DNA from: Bacteroidales bacterium
GTDB taxonomy: Bacteria; Bacteroidota; Bacteroidia; Bacteroidales; UBA932
Direction of reading: 5' to 3'
NCBI GenBank assembly: GCA_017428245.1
Contig: JAFRRF010000003.1
Span: 43,026 to 107,025 of the forward strand
DNA: 64,000 bases
Numbering within the stretch: position 1 is the first letter of the stretch; each line of letters begins with the position of its first letter. The notes beneath the pieces were generated by a model. The model was not told the DNA's origin and made no database searches. It saw only the letters and a list, made by a program, of their open reading frames with translations. Shown here one piece after another: positions 38,162-47,759 of this stretch. The position numbers and the translations under genes are program-made.

Positions 38162-38907
38162 AACGAATCCTACTGATCGGTCTGGCAATCCTCGCCGCCG
38201 CATCCTGCAAAAAAGTCACGCCGGAAGAACGCGTCGTGGCCGTAGCGGAATATTTCACCCAACTGGAAGATACCTATACCAGCCAGATTGCCGGCTATGA
38301 AGGGGCAAAACGGATCGATTATCTGACGCTTGTCCTGAACAAAGACCTGAAAATGGAAGATATCTGGACCCTGGACTCTGAGACCGGAAGTTCCTTGCTG
38401 GCGACCTTCGAGGGACGCGACAAGGAAGCGAAAGACAAGCCCATTGTCTCGATGATCGCTGCGCCGGTCGACGACCCGACGGCCTGCGGTGCAGTCCTCG
38501 ACATACTCAAAGCGTTCAAGAAACTGAAAATCGCCCACAAGAGCGAGATACGCGTTTTATTCTACGATGCGCAGCAGGACAGCACCGGCCGCCCGGCAGG
38601 TCTCGCCCTTCTGGAACAGGACCTCAATGAATCGGACGAGCTCATCAGTTTCGCCATCGCACTGTCCACGCGCGATACGCTGCCGGAGCGTACGTTCGCC
38701 ATCGACGACCAGCGCCGATTCCGGGAAAAGGTCCGCGAAATCCTTCCGCCTTATTTTACACCGCTGGGATCCTACAATTTCGTCGACGGGACCTTCCCGA
38801 ATCCGGAGTGGCCTTTCAAAATGGGCGTTTACCGCTACTGCATCGTCCCGGACCACCTGCCGCAAGATGAAGCGGCGGTCACCGTATTCACGATGCTGCT
38901 CAATTAG
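38158..38907 (+). CDS. Lipoprotein with degenerate M28-peptidase-like fold
   Basis: 249 residues with lipobox AASC (Cys17). I do not recognise a named family. The block PVDDPTACGAVLDILKAFKKL followed by SEIRVLFYDAQQDS resembles the metal-site region of M28 aminopeptidases (D-D-x-x-S-G-x-A near a hydrophobic helix, then E/D-E), but the expected Glu-Glu and His ligands are not evident, so it may be a non-catalytic relative. Last gene of the DUF349-yidC-yggS operon (4-base overlap). Its stop abuts the stop of tamL on the other strand. Confidence 0.55.
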   Translation: MKRILLIGLAILAAASCKKVTPEERVVAVAEYFTQLEDTYTSQIAGYEGAKRIDYLTLVLNKDLKMEDIWTLDSETGSSLLATFEGRDKEAKDKPIVSMIAAPVDDPTACGAVLDILKAFKKLKIAHKSEIRVLFYDAQQDSTGRPAGLALLEQDLNESDELISFAIALSTRDTLPERTFAIDDQRRFREKVREILPPYFTPLGSYNFVDGTFPNPEWPFKMGVYRYCIVPDHLPQDEAAVTVFTMLLN

Positions 38908-41121
38908 CTAGAACGGATAGCCGATACCGAAGTGGAAGGCATAGTCACCTAAGAACCAGTCGTTTATACCAAGCCACTCATCCCTGGCCGGATCGTGGAT
39001 CCGTACACCCAGGTCAAAGCGGACCAGCACCAGACCGAAATCGAGCCGTGCGCCGAAGCCGCCTGAAACGGCCGTACTCTTCATCAGGTTCGAGAAAGAA
39101 AAAAGACTGCGCGGATCCCGGGATTCCCCGTCCAGGGCATCCGCGCGGATGTTCCATACGTTACCGGCATCGACGAAGACCGCACCCTGCAGTTTCCAGA
39201 ACATCGGGAACCGGAACTCCACGTTCGCTTCCAGATGCATGTCGCCCGTCTGGTTAGCAATGGCGAAACTCGTGTCACGGGGCGCCATGCCCGGGCCCAC
39301 CGCACGGGCCCGCCAACCGCGCAAGCTGTTTGCACCACCGGCGTAGAACAACTTCTCGAACGGCAGCGCCAGGGAGTTGCCATAAGCGAAACCGGCGCCG
39401 GCCAGGGCGCGCATCGCGAGCGCATACTTGTCGGCCTCGCCCAGCCGGAGGGTTTCCACGGCCTGGATCTCACCGCGGACATACTGCGAGAACGGCACTC
39501 CGAAGATCGAACGGTCGCGGCCCTCTCCGCTGCGGGGATGAAGCGCTCTCCCGATGAACGATGCCATGTTTCCGGAAAAGTCGAACTGGAAACGGGTATA
39601 GAAATACGACACCTTGGGATTGACCGTCGAATTGGTCGTAAAATAGAACATTCCGCCGCCGCCCAGGTCGAGGTGACTGCGGAAAGCGTTTTTCAGATAA
39701 GGGTCGTTGATGGACGCATAGAAATCACTGTCGATGCGCGATGCCTTCACCGCACTCAACTGGAAGGGATAAATCTGATAGTAGAAACGCTTCGACACGT
39801 TCCAGCTGAAACCATAGGTCCCCGTCAGGATATTCCGGTTATATTCGGGCCGGTTCTGGTAGTTGTACGAGAAATTGATATCCATCTGGGGCAGGTTGAT
39901 GTAGGGCATCTTCCACACGAAAGAAGGATACCAGGGGATGCTCAGGCCGGTCGAAACGGAGAACTCGTTGGAGCGCACCGGCTCGTGCAGCATGAACTGG
40001 AAGTTGCCGCGGAATCCCAGCGAAAACACCTCGCCGCCGCCGAAGAGATTCTTATGGCTGTACGAGAGGGACGGCGTCACGCCGAACAGGCCGACCGAGT
40101 TGAACGAACCTTCCAGATTGACCTTGACGGCCTGCAGCCGGGCCTGCGAAAGCATGATGCTGCAGTCCACGGCCGTCGAGTCGAACTGCGACTCCCGAAG
40201 GAGCATATTGACGCTGCTGAAGAGCGGAATGCTGGCAAAACGGTCGTAGGTCTGGTTGATCCGATCCTCGCTGTATGGCTCGCCGGGCTGCAACTGGTTG
40301 AGATTGTGCAGGAATTTCTGACGGACCCGCATCCCGGGCTGCGGCATCAGGGCCACGTTCCCGATCTTGTATTTCCGGTGCGGACGGGCGTTCTCCTCAC
40401 TTTCGTTGCGGGTGTAGTCTTCGATCCGGACAATCAGGTCGGCCGTATCGCGGATTGTCGTCGTGTCGGCGTAAAAGAAGAAATAGTTCTTGGAGAAGCC
40501 CCAGTATCCTCTGTTCCGGAACAGCCGCGAAAGACGTTCGCTTTCCGCTTCGAGAGATTCCTGTGACAACCAGTCGCCGCAGTTGACCGTAAAGTTGGCG
40601 GAATCGGCCGCCAGGAGACTTGCCAGTGCAGTGTCGCGCACCTGATAGTCGATCGTCCGGATCGGGAAGCGCTTGCCCAGGGTTACATTGTAACGGACTT
40701 TGGCCAGTTTCTTCTTGACCGTTGCTTCCGGGCTGACCTCGGAATTGTAATAACCCTCATATTCCAGGTGATTGAGGATACTGTTCACGGAATCGTCGAT
40801 CAGCGATTCGTCGAAAACCACGGGTGCCTGTCCGAGCTTCTGGCAGAAACGGTCCCAACCGCCGTTTTTCCCGTTCTGCCAGTTATAGACATACAGGAAC
40901 GGTGTAACCTGACCCAGGATTTCGCTGTTCGCCTTCTGCTTGACATAAGGCATCAGGGAAGAGGCGTTGTATTTCGGATCGTTGGTCACCACGACTTTGT
41001 TCTCTGCCAGGCGCGCTTCGTCTTCCGCCAGAACACGGGTCGTAGAACAACCGGCCAGCAGCCAGATGCCGGCCAGCAGTCCCAGTCCCGTAAGAAGTCC
41101 GAAGTGTTTCACAGGCAACAA
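38908..41121 (-). CDS. tamL: BamA/TamA-family outer-membrane lipoprotein (TamL-like)
   Basis: 737 residues. Signal peptide with lipobox LAGC (Cys25), unusual for an Omp85 protein but characteristic of the Bacteroidota TamL group. POTRA-like domains occupy about 35-350 and the 16-strand barrel about 370-737, with the L6-type region around the GGANSLRGWRARAVGPG block (VRGF-equivalent LRGW) and a C-terminal Phe. It is expected to help insert or assemble outer-membrane proteins. Third gene of rfbB-SPOUT methylase-tamL, 11 bases from the methylase. Confidence 0.9.
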   Translation of the reverse strand: MLPVKHFGLLTGLGLLAGIWLLAGCSTTRVLAEDEARLAENKVVVTNDPKYNASSLMPYVKQKANSEILGQVTPFLYVYNWQNGKNGGWDRFCQKLGQAPVVFDESLIDDSVNSILNHLEYEGYYNSEVSPEATVKKKLAKVRYNVTLGKRFPIRTIDYQVRDTALASLLAADSANFTVNCGDWLSQESLEAESERLSRLFRNRGYWGFSKNYFFFYADTTTIRDTADLIVRIEDYTRNESEENARPHRKYKIGNVALMPQPGMRVRQKFLHNLNQLQPGEPYSEDRINQTYDRFASIPLFSSVNMLLRESQFDSTAVDCSIMLSQARLQAVKVNLEGSFNSVGLFGVTPSLSYSHKNLFGGGEVFSLGFRGNFQFMLHEPVRSNEFSVSTGLSIPWYPSFVWKMPYINLPQMDINFSYNYQNRPEYNRNILTGTYGFSWNVSKRFYYQIYPFQLSAVKASRIDSDFYASINDPYLKNAFRSHLDLGGGGMFYFTTNSTVNPKVSYFYTRFQFDFSGNMASFIGRALHPRSGEGRDRSIFGVPFSQYVRGEIQAVETLRLGEADKYALAMRALAGAGFAYGNSLALPFEKLFYAGGANSLRGWRARAVGPGMAPRDTSFAIANQTGDMHLEANVEFRFPMFWKLQGAVFVDAGNVWNIRADALDGESRDPRSLFSFSNLMKSTAVSGGFGARLDFGLVLVRFDLGVRIHDPARDEWLGINDWFLGDYAFHFGIGYPF

Positions 41122-41132
41122 ATATACGAAAA

Positions 41133-41840
41133 TTACAGTTGTCTTCTCCGGAACTCGCTACAGGCGATTGCAGTGGCCACGGCCACGTTGAGCGACTCAC
41201 CTGTCCGCGCATCCGGAGGGAACGGCGGGATGAAGAGTTTCCGGGTCACCGTCGCGGCGACCTCCGGCGAGATGCCATTCGCTTCGGACCCCATCACGAG
41301 AATACCGCCTACAGGCAGCGACGCCGCGTAGATATCGTCTCCCCCAAGGAAAGTTCCGAAAACAGGCAGATGCCCGGTCAGGCCGGACAGGACGCGGGCC
41401 AGCTCACAATAGTGTACCCGCACCCGGAAAACGGCCCCCATCGTAGCCTGTACGACCTTCGGATTATAGAGTTCGACCGTATCTTCCGAGGCCAGTATCT
41501 GGCGGATGCCGAACCAGTCGGCGATACGGACGATCGTACCCAGATTCCCGGGGTCGCGCACGCCGTCGAGAGCCAGGACCAGTTCGCCCGGCGAAATGAC
41601 CGGCGGAACGGGCTTCGGCTGACGGACCACGGCCAGGGCCGGCGAAGGATGCGTCAGCTGGCTGATGCGTCCCATCGTCTCTTCCCCGATGTCCTCCGTC
41701 CGATAAAGATGCACGATCTCAAAGCCCGAGCGCAGCGCCTCCTCCACCAGTTTCTCCCCTTCCACCACGAACAAACCCCGCTCATCGCGGAACTTCTTCT
41801 GTCCCAGCGCCCGGATATCTTTGATTTCAGCCTTGGTCAT
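41133..41840 (-). CDS. TrmH/SpoU-family RNA 2'-O-methyltransferase
   Basis: 235 residues. N-terminal substrate-binding region (FVVEGEKLVEEAL), then the SPOUT knot with motif 1 DPGNLGTIVRIADWFG, motif 2 ILVMGSEANGIS and motif 3 IPPFPPDARTGESLNVAVATAIACSE. Transfers methyl from SAM to ribose of rRNA or tRNA; target not predictable. Start overlaps the rfbB stop by 4 bases (ATGA). Confidence 0.9.
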   Translation of the reverse strand: MTKAEIKDIRALGQKKFRDERGLFVVEGEKLVEEALRSGFEIVHLYRTEDIGEETMGRISQLTHPSPALAVVRQPKPVPPVISPGELVLALDGVRDPGNLGTIVRIADWFGIRQILASEDTVELYNPKVVQATMGAVFRVRVHYCELARVLSGLTGHLPVFGTFLGGDDIYAASLPVGGILVMGSEANGISPEVAATVTRKLFIPPFPPDARTGESLNVAVATAIACSEFRRRQL

Positions 41841-42997
41841 CGGTTTTTATACATATCGTCGTAATACTTCTGATAGTCGCCGCTGGTCACATTGTCCATC
41901 CACGCCTGGTTTTCAAGATACCAGCGGACGGTCTTCTCGATGCCTTCCTCGAACTGGAGGCTCGGCTCCCACCCCAGTTCGCGCTGGAGTTTCGTACTGT
42001 CGATGGCATAGCGCAAATCATGGCCGGCCCGGTCGGTGACATAGGTGATCAGGTGGTCGCTCGTCCCCTCGGGATTGCCAAGCAGCCGGTCCACGGTCCG
42101 GATCAGCACTTTGATCAGATCGATATTCTTCCATTCGTTGAAACCGCCGATGTTATAGGTCTCGGCGATGCGGCCTTCGTGGAAAATCAGGTCGATGGCC
42201 CTGGCGTGATCTTCCACGTAGAGCCAGTCGCGCACGTTCTCTCCCTTCCCGTAGACCGGAAGCGGCTTTCCGTGACGGATATTGTTGATGAAAAGCGGGA
42301 TAAGCTTCTCCGGGAACTGATACGGGCCGTAGTTGTTGGAACAGTTTGTCACCACGGTAGGCATTCCGTAGGTATCGTGATAAGCGCGCACGAAATGGTC
42401 GGACGAGGCCTTGGCAGCACTATAGGGACTGTGCGGCTGGTATTTGAGGTCTTCGGTGAAAAAGCGCGTGCCGTAGGCAAGGTGATGCGTGCCCGACGAG
42501 GCCTTTGTGGTGAAAGGCGGCTCCACGCCGTCCGGATCGGTAACCTCCAGCGCACCGTACACCTCGTCGGTCGAGATGTGATAGAAACGGCACGGTCCGT
42601 CGGACTCTCCATCCTCGCTGGTCATCACGAAGCCCATTGGCTGCCAGTAGCGGCGGGCAGCCTCCAGAAGGGTCAGTGTGCCCATGACGTTCGTCTTGGC
42701 GAATGTGAACGGATCTTTGATGGAACGGTCGACGTGGCTTTCGGCGGCGAGATGGATGATTCCGTCCACCTTCTCTTCCTGGATCAGCTGCAGGACACCC
42801 TCGAAATCACAGATATCCATCTTGACGAAGCGATAGTTCGGCTTGTCCTCGACATCCTTGAGATTGGCCAGGTTGCCGGCATACGTGAGCTTGTCGAGAT
42901 TGATGATCCGGTATTCCGGATATTTGTTTACGAAATGACGGACCACGTGGTTCCCGATGAAACCCGCGCCGCCGGTGATAAGGATGGTGCGCTGCAT
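41837..42997 (-). CDS. rfbB: dTDP-glucose 4,6-dehydratase
   Basis: 386 residues, slightly longer than the usual 350. Extended SDR enzyme for the second step of dTDP-rhamnose synthesis. NAD site TGGAGFIGNHVV, then HLAAESHVDRSI, STDEVYG and the catalytic Tyr-Lys in YSAAKASSDH; the NNYGPYQFPEKLIPLFI block is diagnostic. A small insertion (about residues 125-155, rich in Glu and Gly) explains the added length. The other rhamnose genes (rfbA, C, D) are not in the window. Confidence 0.95.
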   Translation of the reverse strand: MQRTILITGGAGFIGNHVVRHFVNKYPEYRIINLDKLTYAGNLANLKDVEDKPNYRFVKMDICDFEGVLQLIQEEKVDGIIHLAAESHVDRSIKDPFTFAKTNVMGTLTLLEAARRYWQPMGFVMTSEDGESDGPCRFYHISTDEVYGALEVTDPDGVEPPFTTKASSGTHHLAYGTRFFTEDLKYQPHSPYSAAKASSDHFVRAYHDTYGMPTVVTNCSNNYGPYQFPEKLIPLFINNIRHGKPLPVYGKGENVRDWLYVEDHARAIDLIFHEGRIAETYNIGGFNEWKNIDLIKVLIRTVDRLLGNPEGTSDHLITYVTDRAGHDLRYAIDSTKLQRELGWEPSLQFEEGIEKTVRWYLENQAWMDNVTSGDYQKYYDDMYKNR

Positions 42998-43021
42998 ATT
43001 ATGTTATTTCAGTTTATCTAA

Positions 43022-43029
43022 CAAAGTTA
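43022..43029 (-). promoter_or_regulatory. -7 promoter box for rfbB-methylase-tamL
   Basis: Minus strand reads TAACTTTG, matching TAnnTTTG, 24 bases upstream of the rfbB start. Confidence 0.5.
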
Positions 43030-43133
43030 AGAAAAAAAAAGATCATTTCTGAATATTATAGCTACGAAGAAAAAAGGGAGGTTATGACTTATTATCCTTT
43101 TGTTGCGCGTAATGGGCAAAAGCCGATCCGGGC

Positions 43134-43164
43134 ATTGACTCGTGTATATTTTTTATTAAATTTG
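43134..43164 (+). promoter_or_regulatory. Promoter of the susC-cyanophycinase operon
   Basis: ATTG at 43134-43137, a 19-base spacer, then TAAATTTG at 43157-43164: a good match to the Bacteroidota TTTG-N19/21-TAnnTTTG promoter. It implies an AT-rich leader of about 115 bases before the susC ATG; this leader contains a short GAGTC/GACTC hairpin at 43230-43243. No regulator gene (SARP, HTCS, ECF sigma/anti-sigma) lies next to it. Confidence 0.7.
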
Positions 43165-43286
43165 CATAAAACATAAAATCCCTTTTTTCCTTTATTTTAA
43201 ATCCATTTATTTTCTTTTTCTACAATCAGGAGTCCCCGGACTCTTGCCCTTTTGTCACCTGTTTCTTAACCTATCATTGAAAAGAC

Positions 43287-46200
43287 ATGCCACACAGATT
43301 AAAATTTCTTTTTCTCCTGGCAGCGCTGGCCCTGTCTGCCGCAGCATTTGCGCAGCAGAGTTACACCGTCAGGGGAAGGGTCTCCGACAGGAACGGGGAA
43401 CCGCTGCCCGGCACCTATGTGACCGTGAAGGGTGACCTGTACAACGGAGTCATGTCAGATGCCGAAGGCAACTACGCCATCACCGTCCGCAGCGCAGACG
43501 CTGTACTCGAATTCTCACTTCTCGGAATGCGCACGCTCCAGGAGCCCCTCAACGGAAGGGCACGGCTGGACGTAACGCTCACTGAAGACTACACGCAACT
43601 GGACCAGAGCGTCATCATCGGCTACGGGGCCGTCAAGAAGAAAGACATCGCCGGGTCCATCCAGAACCTTACCGCCACTGAACTCCAGAAAGTCAACACC
43701 CCCGATTTTGAGCGGGCGATGCAGGGCCGCATTTCCGGCGTGCAGATCGTCTCTTCCTCAGGTATCCCGGGCAGTTCCTTCTCCATCCTCGTCCGCGGAC
43801 GCGGATCCATCAGCGCCGACACCGAACCTCTGTACATTGTCGACGGCGTCCAGATGGTCAACGGATCCAAAGCCACCGGCGTGCTGACCAATGCCAACTC
43901 CATGGGTGGCCTGAACCCCGATGACATCGAATCGATCACCGTCCTAAAAGACGGCGCCTCGGCCTCCATCTATGGTGCCCAGGCAGCCAATGGTGTCGTA
44001 ATCATCACCACCAAGCGCGGCCAGGACGGCCGCACCCGCGTATCGTTCAAGGCCACGGCCGGCGTGCAGCAGCTCGCCCGCCGCGTAGAAATCATGAACG
44101 CCCGCCAGTGGGCCTCCTTCGTGCTCGAAGAATACAAGAACTACGACGCCGTGTACGGAACGACCTATGAGCAGGAATACCGCGACCTCTTCACCAGCTT
44201 CGGTTGGGGCGAGGACGGACTCGAAGCCCCCAACACCGACTGGTACGACGAGATTTTCCGCCGGGCGGTCGTCCAGAACTACGAACTCAACCTCTCGGGC
44301 GGCACGTCCAAGACACGGTTCTACATTTCGGCCAACTATTCCGACAACCAGGGTATCATCAAGTATACCGGAGCCAAGCGTACCGGCGCCCGCATCAACC
44401 TGTCGCACGACATCGCGCCCTGGCTGACGCTCAACTCCAACAACAACTTCAGCCTGAACAAATACGACCAGGCCAGCACGACGGCCGCGGCGAACCCTTC
44501 CCGTACGGCCATGTTCCTGCTCCCGGGCATTTCGCCCCGCGATAAGGACGGCAACTACGTGATGGACCTTCCCTACGGCTACTACCAGTACAACGTGCCG
44601 CAGCAGCTGATGCTCAACGAATACACCGGTAAGATCGCCACGCTCCTCTCCTCCAACGACCTGACCTTCAAGATCCTCCCCGGCCTTGAATTCAAGAGCA
44701 GCTACAATTTCCAGTTCTCGTACACCAACGAGCATCAGTACAGCGACCCCCGCACCCGGCAAGGTTACCGGTACGGCGGCGTCGTGACTGCCTACGCTTT
44801 CGATACGAACACCTTCCAGACCGAGCAGGTGCTTACTTTCAACCGGGAATTCGGCATCCACGCCTTGAACGCGGTGGCCGGTTTCTCCTACAACAACTAC
44901 CAGCGCCACAACATCGGTGCGAGTGCACAGGGCGTTTCCAACCCCGACCTCAAGCTCCTGAGCAGCGCCTCCACGCCGCAGACCACGAGCGAGTCGTACG
45001 TCCAGTGGAAGATGGCCGGTTTCTTCACCCGTATCGGCTACACCCTCAATAACAAATACATCTTCTCGGGCACACTCCGCTATGACGGCTCTTCCCGGTT
45101 CGGCGAGAACAACAAGTGGGGCCTCTTCCCTTCCGTTTCCGCCGCCTGGCGCATCAAGCAGGAGCCGTTCCTCCAGAACGTGAAGTGGATCAGCGACCTC
45201 AAACTCAGGGCCAGTTACGGCGTGACGGGCAATGCCAGCATCGGCAACTATGTCTCCAATCGCCTCTACTCCGGCGGCTACGCCTATAACGGTGAGGCGG
45301 GCATCATGGCCAGCTCCATCGGCAACCCGAGACTTTCCTGGGAGAAGCGTCACTCCAAGAACATCGGCATCACGGCCGGTTTCTTCAACGACCGGATCGG
45401 CATCGATGTCGACCTTTACCGTGACGACACCAAGGATCTCCTCTACTACCGCAGGATCCCTACGACGACCGGCTTTTCCAGCATCCCTTCCAACATGGGC
45501 GGCGTGCGCAACGAAGGCGTTGACCTGCAGATCAACACGGTGAATTTCGACACGTCCGGATTCCGCTGGGAAACGGCTTTCAACTTCTCGTATACCAAAA
45601 ACTATATCACCGAGCTGCAGGACGGCCTCGATGAAATCGGAAGCTACAAAGTGGGACAGCCCATCACCGCCGAGCGCATTTACAAATGGGCGGGCGTGAA
45701 CGCTTCCAACGGCTACCCTATGTACTACGACAAAGACGGTTACATCACCTACAATCCGACACTCGATGACCGCTACTGGAACAAGGGTCGTGATCCCAAG
45801 TTCTACGGCGGTCTGATGAACACCCTCAGCTGGAAAGGCTTCACCCTCTCGGTGTTCCTCCAGTTCCAGACCGGCGCCCAGAAATACTGGAGCGACAAAA
45901 CCGTCCTCATCGGCCAGGCCGCTGACAACAACCTGCTCGCCGTCCTCTACACGGACAGCTGGAAGAAACCGGGCGACGTGACCTGGGTTCCCAGGCCCTT
46001 CTATTCGGGCACTTATCCCGGCGGTCCGATGAATTACGACAACAACTCCGATCCGGGCATGAGCCTCATCTATGAATCCACCGATTTCCTGAAGCTCAAG
46101 AACGTCACCTTCAGCTACGACTTCCCCGCCACAATGCTCAAGAAGATCCGGCTGAGCGGCCTTCAGATTTTTGTCGATGCGTACAACATCTACACCCTCA

Positions 46201-46298
46201 CGAACTACGGCGGCTACGATCCTGAGTCTATCGGAAACGACCGGGGTCTCTACCCGCAGTCCAAGAGCGTCAGCGCAGGCTTAAAGCTTAACTTCTAA
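43287..46298 (+). CDS. susC: SusC/RagA-family TonB-dependent outer-membrane transporter
   Basis: 1003 residues. Signal peptide (cleaves near AAAFA-Q), then a carboxypeptidase-D regulatory-like domain (about 27-105, VRGRVSDRNGEPLPGTYVTV), a plug domain (about 115-225, with GRGSISADTEPLYIVDGV and the SusC block LKDGASASIYGAQAANGVVIITTK) and a beta-barrel to the C-terminal aromatic (LNF). It imports oligomeric substrates across the outer membrane using TonB energy. First gene of a six-gene operon; the downstream cyanophycinase suggests a peptide-like rather than a carbohydrate substrate. Confidence 0.95.
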   Translation: MPHRLKFLFLLAALALSAAAFAQQSYTVRGRVSDRNGEPLPGTYVTVKGDLYNGVMSDAEGNYAITVRSADAVLEFSLLGMRTLQEPLNGRARLDVTLTEDYTQLDQSVIIGYGAVKKKDIAGSIQNLTATELQKVNTPDFERAMQGRISGVQIVSSSGIPGSSFSILVRGRGSISADTEPLYIVDGVQMVNGSKATGVLTNANSMGGLNPDDIESITVLKDGASASIYGAQAANGVVIITTKRGQDGRTRVSFKATAGVQQLARRVEIMNARQWASFVLEEYKNYDAVYGTTYEQEYRDLFTSFGWGEDGLEAPNTDWYDEIFRRAVVQNYELNLSGGTSKTRFYISANYSDNQGIIKYTGAKRTGARINLSHDIAPWLTLNSNNNFSLNKYDQASTTAAANPSRTAMFLLPGISPRDKDGNYVMDLPYGYYQYNVPQQLMLNEYTGKIATLLSSNDLTFKILPGLEFKSSYNFQFSYTNEHQYSDPRTRQGYRYGGVVTAYAFDTNTFQTEQVLTFNREFGIHALNAVAGFSYNNYQRHNIGASAQGVSNPDLKLLSSASTPQTTSESYVQWKMAGFFTRIGYTLNNKYIFSGTLRYDGSSRFGENNKWGLFPSVSAAWRIKQEPFLQNVKWISDLKLRASYGVTGNASIGNYVSNRLYSGGYAYNGEAGIMASSIGNPRLSWEKRHSKNIGITAGFFNDRIGIDVDLYRDDTKDLLYYRRIPTTTGFSSIPSNMGGVRNEGVDLQINTVNFDTSGFRWETAFNFSYTKNYITELQDGLDEIGSYKVGQPITAERIYKWAGVNASNGYPMYYDKDGYITYNPTLDDRYWNKGRDPKFYGGLMNTLSWKGFTLSVFLQFQTGAQKYWSDKTVLIGQAADNNLLAVLYTDSWKKPGDVTWVPRPFYSGTYPGGPMNYDNNSDPGMSLIYESTDFLKLKNVTFSYDFPATMLKKIRLSGLQIFVDAYNIYTLTNYGGYDPESIGNDRGLYPQSKSVSAGLKLNF

Positions 46299-46310
46299 AG
46301 ACACACGACC

Positions 46311-47747
46311 ATGAAGAAACATATCTATACCCTTGCTGCATGTCTGACGGCGGTACTGTTTGCCGCCTCCTGCAACAGTCTGCTCGATATCAACACGAAG
46401 CATGCGCTCGACGAAAGCAAGATCCGGACGGAAGAAGGTTGCGAAGGCCTCGTCGTGGGCGTCTACGACCTGATGCAGAGTCCGACCTATACGGCCCGTG
46501 ATCTCACCTGCCTGCCCGACGTGATGGGTGACAACCTGCAGCCCACCCCGGGCGCCAGCCGGTACAACAGGCAGTACAATTTCATCCCGCGCTACCATAT
46601 GGACATCTGGGGTTCGGCCTATGAACTGATCGAATCGCTCAACGAAGCCCTGGAAATCCTCAGTACGCTCCCGACGACCGACAAGGCAAAGGCCATCCGC
46701 GGCGAAGCCCTGTTCCTGAGAGCATACAACTACTTCTATCTTGCCTCCATCTACGGCCGGATGCCGGGTCACGAAGTGCAGAACTTCAATCTCTGCGTCC
46801 CGCTCATCACAAAGCCTTTCTTCAACGATTCGGACAACCTGGCCGAGAGTTCGATGGTGGCCCGAGACAATGTGGAGACCGTCTGGAAAGCCATCTCCGA
46901 CGACTTGAACGAAGCCTACGAATGCCTGGCCAACACCAAGCCCACGGGATCGGTCTACCGGGTTTCGGCCATGACCGTGAAAGCGTTCCAGTCGAGAGTG
47001 TATCTCTATAAGGGTGAATGGCGCGACGCGATCGACGCTGCCGATTTCGTCATCAAGAACTCCGGCGTCGACATCTATGCCGGCACCTACACCGACATCT
47101 TCTCCAAGGGGCGGGAATCCCTCTGGCAGCTCCATTTCACCGAAACGGAAAGCTTAGCTTCCTCATCGCTGCATTCGATGTACGGCACTGTCGACAACGG
47201 CAACCGCGATGCGGAAGGCTACGGCGACGGCAAGGGAGCCGGTGACGCCCAGCTTTCCGTGACGCCCGATTTCATGGCTTTGATCGATATGGACAATGAC
47301 ACCCGTGCCGGCGCCCTGCGCAAAGTGCACTTCAACGGGCAGAACCTGTGGTGGTCCACCAAGTTCAACAGCTGGGGCGGACAGTTCGGTCTCGACGACA
47401 TTCCGATCATCCGGATTTCGGAGATCTACCTCAACCGGGCCGAGGCTTATGCCCACCTGAACGATATAAGCAAAGCACGCGCCGACGTCAACCTCCTCCG
47501 CAACAAACGCGGACTGGCCGACACCGACGTCCCCGACTCCGGCATCCTGGAGGAAGTTCTTCTCCAGCGCCGCATCGAGCTCGCCTTCGAGGGACACCGA
47601 TTCTTCGACCTCAAGCGTCTCGGCAAAGACATCGTCCGGCCTGCCGGCATGCCCACCATCTCCTACGACGACTATCGTGTGGTGGCCTGCATCGGAACTT
47701 CCGAACTGGACGTGAACACTCTCCTCGTGAACAACCCGGGCTATTAA
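46311..47747 (+). CDS. susD: SusD/RagB-family substrate-binding lipoprotein
   Basis: 478 residues with lipobox AASC (Cys21). N-terminal SusD-like region (IRGEALFLRAYNYFYLASIYG, the TPR-containing block with RAEAYAHLNDISKARADVNLLR) and the C-terminal RagB/SusD domain with RRIELAFEGHRFFDLKRLGK, all hallmark. It forms the lid on the SusC transporter at the cell surface and captures substrate. Starts 12 bases after susC. Ligand cannot be told from sequence. Confidence 0.95.
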   Translation: MKKHIYTLAACLTAVLFAASCNSLLDINTKHALDESKIRTEEGCEGLVVGVYDLMQSPTYTARDLTCLPDVMGDNLQPTPGASRYNRQYNFIPRYHMDIWGSAYELIESLNEALEILSTLPTTDKAKAIRGEALFLRAYNYFYLASIYGRMPGHEVQNFNLCVPLITKPFFNDSDNLAESSMVARDNVETVWKAISDDLNEAYECLANTKPTGSVYRVSAMTVKAFQSRVYLYKGEWRDAIDAADFVIKNSGVDIYAGTYTDIFSKGRESLWQLHFTETESLASSSLHSMYGTVDNGNRDAEGYGDGKGAGDAQLSVTPDFMALIDMDNDTRAGALRKVHFNGQNLWWSTKFNSWGGQFGLDDIPIIRISEIYLNRAEAYAHLNDISKARADVNLLRNKRGLADTDVPDSGILEEVLLQRRIELAFEGHRFFDLKRLGKDIVRPAGMPTISYDDYRVVACIGTSELDVNTLLVNNPGY

Positions 47748-47759
47748 CAGACAAGTACC

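Noticed and set aside
39235..40566. A 443-codon open frame on the plus strand inside tamL
   Set aside because: Antisense to a well-supported barrel protein; composition is Arg/His/Glu-rich without motifs, typical of a shadow.
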